Shown piece after piece: positions 7,072-9,733 of a stretch of 9,733 nucleotides of DNA (position 1 is its first letter; every line of letters starts with the position of its first letter). A model generated the notes under the pieces. It was not told the origin of the DNA, searched no databases, and saw only the letters and a list, made by a program, of their open reading frames with translations. The stretch spans positions 1 to 9,733 of the forward strand of contig WOZT01000098.1 of NCBI GenBank assembly GCA_011620145.1, in the 5' to 3' direction. A program made the translations under genes and the position numbers. The stretch is from Gammaproteobacteria bacterium (lineage in GTDB: Bacteria; Pseudomonadota; Gammaproteobacteria; UBA5335).

Positions 7072-7668
7072 TTATTGGAAGGCGGAACGCAGCGCCAGGC
7101 GCAGCAGGGTTTCACTGTCCTGGATGGCCGGATCGATCTGTTGCAGCAAGTCGCGCGCCTCATTTGGTCGATAGCCCAGTGCGAGCAGGGCCGCGTAGGC
7201 CTCCTCGAATGCGCCCCGCGCGGCGATGGCCGCCGGCGCCTCGGCGCTGATCGGCGCCAAGGGCAGGGCGCCCATGCGGTCGCGCAGTTCCATCACCAGT
7301 CGATCAGCGGTCTTGCGCCCCACCCCCGGCACCCGGGTCAGCGCCACGGCATCCCCGCGCATCAGGCAATCCTGCAAATGGGCCGCCGGCAGCGCCGACA
7401 ACAGGCCCAGGGCCAGCTTGGCGCCCACGCCATTGACCCGCAGCAATTCGCGGAACAGGGCGCGTTCGGCGCGGCTGGCAAAGCCGTAGAGCTGCAGGGC
7501 GTCCTCACGGGGTACCAAGTGGGTCCACAGCACCACGCCCTGGCCGATCTCGGCGGCGACATCGAGCAAGGGCGTCGGCACCTCGACCTCATAGCCCACC
7601 CCGCCCACATCCAGCAGCAGGCAAGGGGGGGTCACTTCCACCAGATCACCGCGCAAGCGCCCGATCAT
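7072..7668 (-). CDS. ruvA: RuvA Holliday-junction DNA-binding protein
   Basis: This 198-residue protein binds the four-way junction as a tetramer and loads RuvB. It starts MIGRLRG, as RuvA usually does, followed by an OB-fold domain (1-65). Two helix-hairpin-helix motifs follow ([10 protein letters not shown] at 78-87 and V-P-G-V-G-R-K-T-A at 113-121) and, after a proline/alanine-rich linker (133-150), the RuvB-contacting C-terminal helices. The reading frame is open further upstream, but the ATG at 7668 is chosen from homologues. That ATG overlaps the ruvC stop by 4 bp (ATGA). Confidence 0.97.
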   Translation of the reverse strand: MIGRLRGDLVEVTPPCLLLDVGGVGYEVEVPTPLLDVAAEIGQGVVLWTHLVPREDALQLYGFASRAERALFRELLRVNGVGAKLALGLLSALPAAHLQDCLMRGDAVALTRVPGVGRKTADRLVMELRDRMGALPLAPISAEAPAAIAARGAFEEAYAALLALGYRPNEARDLLQQIDPAIQDSETLLRLALRSAFQ

Positions 7669-8168
7669 CCCCAGCCTCCCGGCCCGCGCAGCGCGACGGG
7701 ATGGGTACGGTGGTGGGCATGGCACACGGCGATGGCCAAGGCGTCGGCCGCGTCGGCCGCCAGGCGTCCTTCCAGGCTCAGCAACTGTCGCACCATGTGT
7801 TGAACCTGTTCCTTGGTGGCCGCGCCGGTGCCGGTCACGGTTTGTTTCACCAGTCGCGGGGCATATTCGGCCATGGGAAGCGCGGATCGGCCCACGGCGC
7901 ACAAGGCCACGCCCCGCGCCTGTCCCAGCTTCAGGGCGCTGTCGACATTGCGCATCACGAACACCCGTTCAATACCCACCTCATGGGGGGTCCACTGGTC
8001 CATCAACTGCCGCAGCGCCCCATCCAGCTCACACAGGCGGGCGGCCATATCGGGCGCCGCCAGCCGGATGCATCCGCTGTCCCGATAGCGCAGCTTGCCA
8101 CCCGCCAAGACGTCGATCACCCCGAAGCCGGTCACCCGGGAGCCCGGATCAATGCCCAGGATGCGCAA
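7665..8168 (-). CDS. ruvC: RuvC Holliday-junction endonuclease
   Basis: This 167-residue RNase-H-fold resolvase cleaves Holliday junctions symmetrically with Mg2+. The four catalytic acids are present: D7 (in ILGIDPGSRVTG), E67 (in VGIERVF), D139 and D142 (in AADAADALA), matching E. coli D7, E66, D138 and D141. The start is TTG at 8168: the next residues, R-I-L-G-I-D-P-G, align with known RuvC N-termini and there is no nearby ATG or GTG. No strong ribosome site is visible. It begins 23 bp after the yebC stop and overlaps ruvA by 4 bp. Confidence 0.96.
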   Translation of the reverse strand: MRILGIDPGSRVTGFGVIDVLAGGKLRYRDSGCIRLAAPDMAARLCELDGALRQLMDQWTPHEVGIERVFVMRNVDSALKLGQARGVALCAVGRSALPMAEYAPRLVKQTVTGTGAATKEQVQHMVRQLLSLEGRLAADAADALAIAVCHAHHRTHPVALRGPGGWG

Positions 8169-8191
8169 CGGAATGGCGGATGGACTGGCGT

Positions 8192-8929
8192 TCAGGCCAA
8201 CAATTCCTCCGGCAGATCGGCGTTGGAATAGACGTTCTGCACATCATCGAGATCTTCCAGCCGATCCAGCAGCTTGAGCAGGCTCTCGGCCGCCTCGCCC
8301 TCCACGCGCACGCTGAGGGCGGCGCGCTCGGTCACCTCGGCCGCCGCCGGCTCGAAGCCCGCCGCCCGCATGGCAGACAAAGCGGCTTCAAAGCCCTCTG
8401 GCGCGACCAGCACATCCAGCGAATCGTCCTCATTGCGCACGATGTCCTCGGCGCCGGCCTCCAGGGCCGCCTCCATGAGTTGATCATAGTCGGTACCGGG
8501 CGCGTAGCTGAGGATGCCGGTGCGCGTGAACAGATAAGCCACCGAACCATCGGCGCCCATATTCCCGCCATGCTTGGTGAAGGCATGACGCACTTCGGCC
8601 ACCGTGCGGTTGCGGTTGTCGGTCATGCATTCGACCAGAATGGCCACACCGCCCGGCCCGTAGCCCTCGTAGCGCACTTCTTCCAGCGCCGCACCATCCA
8701 GCCCCCCGCTGCCGCGCTTGATGGCGCGCTCCACGGTGTCGCGGGTCATGTTGGCCGTGAGCGCCTTGTCCATCGCCAGACGCAACCGGGGATTGCTGGC
8801 CGGATCACCGCCGCCGGTACGCGCGGCGATGGTGATTTCCCGGATCAGCTTGGTGAAAAGTTTGCCGCGCCGCGCATCCTGGGCATTCTTGCGATGCTGG
8901 ATGTTGGCCCACTTGCTATGTCCTGCCAT
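8192..8929 (-). CDS. yebC: YebC/TACO1-family protein
   Basis: This 245-residue member of the YebC/PmpR/TACO1 family begins with the invariant-type [14 protein letters not shown] and keeps the family segments F-T-K-L-I-R-E-I (about 25-32), Y-E-G-Y-G-P-G-G and G-N-M-G near 125-130. Members have been described as transcription regulators and, more recently, as factors relieving ribosome stalling at proline-rich stretches. The ATG at 8929 was chosen from this signature; the longer frame to 8983 would start inside the terminator region. There is no Shine-Dalgarno: the ATG follows a run of six T. It heads the yebC-ruvCAB cluster, a common gammaproteobacterial order. Confidence 0.97.
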   Translation of the reverse strand: MAGHSKWANIQHRKNAQDARRGKLFTKLIREITIAARTGGGDPASNPRLRLAMDKALTANMTRDTVERAIKRGSGGLDGAALEEVRYEGYGPGGVAILVECMTDNRNRTVAEVRHAFTKHGGNMGADGSVAYLFTRTGILSYAPGTDYDQLMEAALEAGAEDIVRNEDDSLDVLVAPEGFEAALSAMRAAGFEPAAAEVTERAALSVRVEGEAAESLLKLLDRLEDLDDVQNVYSNADLPEELLA

Positions 8930-8934
8930 AAAAA

Positions 8935-8945
8935 ACAACCGTTGT
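8935..8945. promoter_or_regulatory. ACAAC-C-GTTGT inverted repeat before yebC
   Basis: A perfect 5-bp inverted repeat with a single central base lies 5 bp upstream of the yebC start codon. It is too tight to be an RNA hairpin but could be a small operator. There is little other non-coding DNA in front of yebC. It may be chance. Confidence 0.2.
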
Positions 8946-8951
8946 GTCTGG

Positions 8952-8980
8952 AAAAACGCCGGGCGCCCACCGCCCCGGCG
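8952..8980 (-). terminator. Intrinsic terminator after the yfaZ-like gene
   Basis: On the minus strand the stem CGCCGGG/CCCGGCG (7 bp, arms 8980-8974 and 8963-8957) with a 10-nt loop is followed by five T. It starts 6 bp after the yfaZ stop codon and ends only 22 bp before the yebC ATG. It separates yfaZ from the ruv cluster, unless read through. Confidence 0.75.
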
Positions 8981-8986
8981 CATGAA

Positions 8987-9556
8987 TCAGAACGTGACAT
9001 TCAGCCCGATCTGGGCGCCTTGCTCGAGATCCTGGTCGCCAGCTTGGTCCAGTTTCACCCGGCTCAGGCGGTAGCCGACGTAGACTCGCGTCTCGTTGAG
9101 AACCTCATATTCCAGCCGCGCCGCCGTATCCAGCAGGGACTTGCCGTCGCCAAAGGTCAGCACTTCGGGCGCATAGCTCGCTGTCAGCGCCAAGCGGGCG
9201 CGATTCAGCTCCTGGGGTGTGACATACAACTCGCCAGTAAACGCCAGGGCGCTCACGTCCTTGTTGGGGGAATCCAGCGAAGCGCCGTACAGGGTGGCGC
9301 CCAAGGCCCCCTCCACGCCGACTGTGTTGCCGCCCGCATCGCCACGCACCTTGAGCCCCAGATGGATCAGGTCGCCTTCATCGCTATTGTGCAGGGCGCC
9401 CACATCCGCCCGCAGTATCCCGCCCGCTGCCGGCGCCACATCGCCCTCGTAGGCCAGACGGAAGGCATCGTCGCTCACGGACAGATCGACGGTGTGGGAC
9501 AAGGCGGCAAATGGCACGCACACTGCGAACACCGCGGCAAGGAACATGGAACGCAT
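8987..9556 (-). CDS. YfaZ-family outer-membrane protein
   Basis: This 189-residue exported protein has a signal peptide with hydrophobic core at residues 4-19 and likely cleavage after A-L-S20. The mature part shows alternating polar/hydrophobic strands and ends L-N-V-T-F, with the terminal phenylalanine typical of outer-membrane beta-barrels. Sequence style and length (E. coli YfaZ is about 180 residues) fit the YfaZ family, whose function is not established. The frame is open upstream, but the ATG at 9556 has an AGGAG ribosome site 8 nt before it and opens directly into the signal peptide. It is transcribed alone: a divergent gene lies upstream and a terminator downstream. The barrel call is firmer than the family name. 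Confidence 0.72.
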   Translation of the reverse strand: MRSMFLAAVFAVCVPFAALSHTVDLSVSDDAFRLAYEGDVAPAAGGILRADVGALHNSDEGDLIHLGLKVRGDAGGNTVGVEGALGATLYGASLDSPNKDVSALAFTGELYVTPQELNRARLALTASYAPEVLTFGDGKSLLDTAARLEYEVLNETRVYVGYRLSRVKLDQAGDQDLEQGAQIGLNVTF

Positions 9557-9663
9557 AGAGCAATCTCCTGGGGTCTTGAGGCCGATAATGAAAAGGTCGT
9601 GTTGATGAGGGAAATGCCGTTTATCATACCCGGATTGCCCGTCCGGCCACACCCGAAGGCACC
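9557..9663. promoter_or_regulatory. Divergent promoter region, yfaZ-like gene and rightward gene
   Basis: These 107 bp must hold the leftward promoter for the yfaZ-like gene and perhaps the rightward one for the gene at 9664. The only -10-like element I can point to is TATGAT on the minus strand (9628-9623), which reads TATCAT on the plus strand one base offset. No matching -35 was found for either direction. Confidence 0.3.
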
Positions 9664-9733
9664 ATGACCGCCCATTCTCCCGATTCCACGCTCCTGCCGC
9701 CCGCACCTCCCGCGACGGCCGATGCCATGAAGG
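9664..9733 (+). CDS. 5' end of an unidentified rightward gene (partial)
   Basis: An ATG at 9664, with AAGG 4 nt upstream, opens a frame that continues to the window edge (23 full codons). The visible residues are proline/alanine-rich (MTAHSPDSTLLPPAPPATAD, then A-M-K), with no signal peptide or recognisable motif, as if a flexible N-terminal tail. It is divergent from the yfaZ-like gene. Too little is visible to identify it, and the true start could be the later ATG at 9727. Confidence 0.5.
   Translation, partial: MTAHSPDSTLLPPAPPATADAMK

Noticed and set aside
7669..7902. Extended N-terminus for ruvA
   Set aside because: The frame is open into ruvC, but the extension is out-of-frame ruvC sequence; MIGRLRG at 7668 is the standard RuvA start.
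8930..9060. LexA (SOS) box in front of the ruv cluster
   Set aside because: Sought because ruvAB is SOS-controlled in E. coli; no CTGT-N8-ACAG-like sequence was found near yebC or the ruv gene starts.
8180..9667. 495-codon open frame on the plus strand across yebC and the yfaZ-like gene
   Set aside because: It is antisense to two well-supported genes and the product has no recognisable domain; long antisense frames are common in GC-rich DNA.
9557..9706. Extended N-terminus for the yfaZ-like protein
   Set aside because: It would hide the signal peptide behind 50 non-hydrophobic residues and overlap the divergent gene; the ATG at 9556 has an excellent ribosome site.

Overview
The window is ordinary, GC-rich gammaproteobacterial-type chromosome (possibly an acidithiobacillia-like or related lineage; species not determinable from this sequence). 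Every recognisable gene is on the minus strand, except a short partial reading frame that enters at the right edge on the plus strand. Read in the direction of transcription (right to left) the order is: yfaZ-like outer-membrane protein, terminator, yebC, ruvC, ruvA, ruvB, glrK (qseE), qseG-like lipoprotein, glrR (qseF), a 463-bp intergenic region, ybgC, tolQ, tolR and the first 203 codons of tolA.

Three functional blocks are joined. The first is yebC-ruvC-ruvA-ruvB: a translation/regulatory factor, then the complete Holliday-junction branch-migration and resolution machine. The second is a full GlrK-QseG-GlrR envelope-signalling module (sensor kinase, outer-membrane lipoprotein partner, sigma-54 activator), in the same gene order as in enterobacteria. 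It follows ruvB with only 6 bp between, so it probably shares the ruv transcript. The third is ybgC-tolQ-tolR-tolA, the start of the Tol-Pal envelope-constriction operon. In many gammaproteobacteria yebC-ruvCAB runs straight into ybgC-tol; here the two-component module and its 3' intergenic region sit in between.

The most interesting part is that intergenic region (2207-2669). Just after the glrR stop is a perfect 8-bp palindrome containing TGTC-N10-GACA, the published binding motif of GlrR in enterobacteria. A second site matching 7 of 8 bases lies 68 bp further on, and a weak third follows. Next come an imperfect sigma-54 -24/-12 element, then two hairpins and a strong T-tailed terminator ending at 2347. 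There is no convincing coding sequence there. The layout (GlrR sites, sigma-54 promoter, structured RNA of about 120 nt, terminator) parallels the enterobacterial glmY locus, so this is a candidate GlrR-controlled small RNA next to glrR. No similarity to GlmY or GlmZ sequence is claimed. Between the terminator and ybgC are an inverted repeat, two tandem 11-bp repeats, a good sigma-70 promoter and a competing 25-codon small ORF whose stop lies 1 nt before the ybgC start.

Three genes (ybgC, glrK, ruvC) appear to start with TTG. No tRNA, rRNA, insertion sequence, CRISPR array or phage gene was seen.
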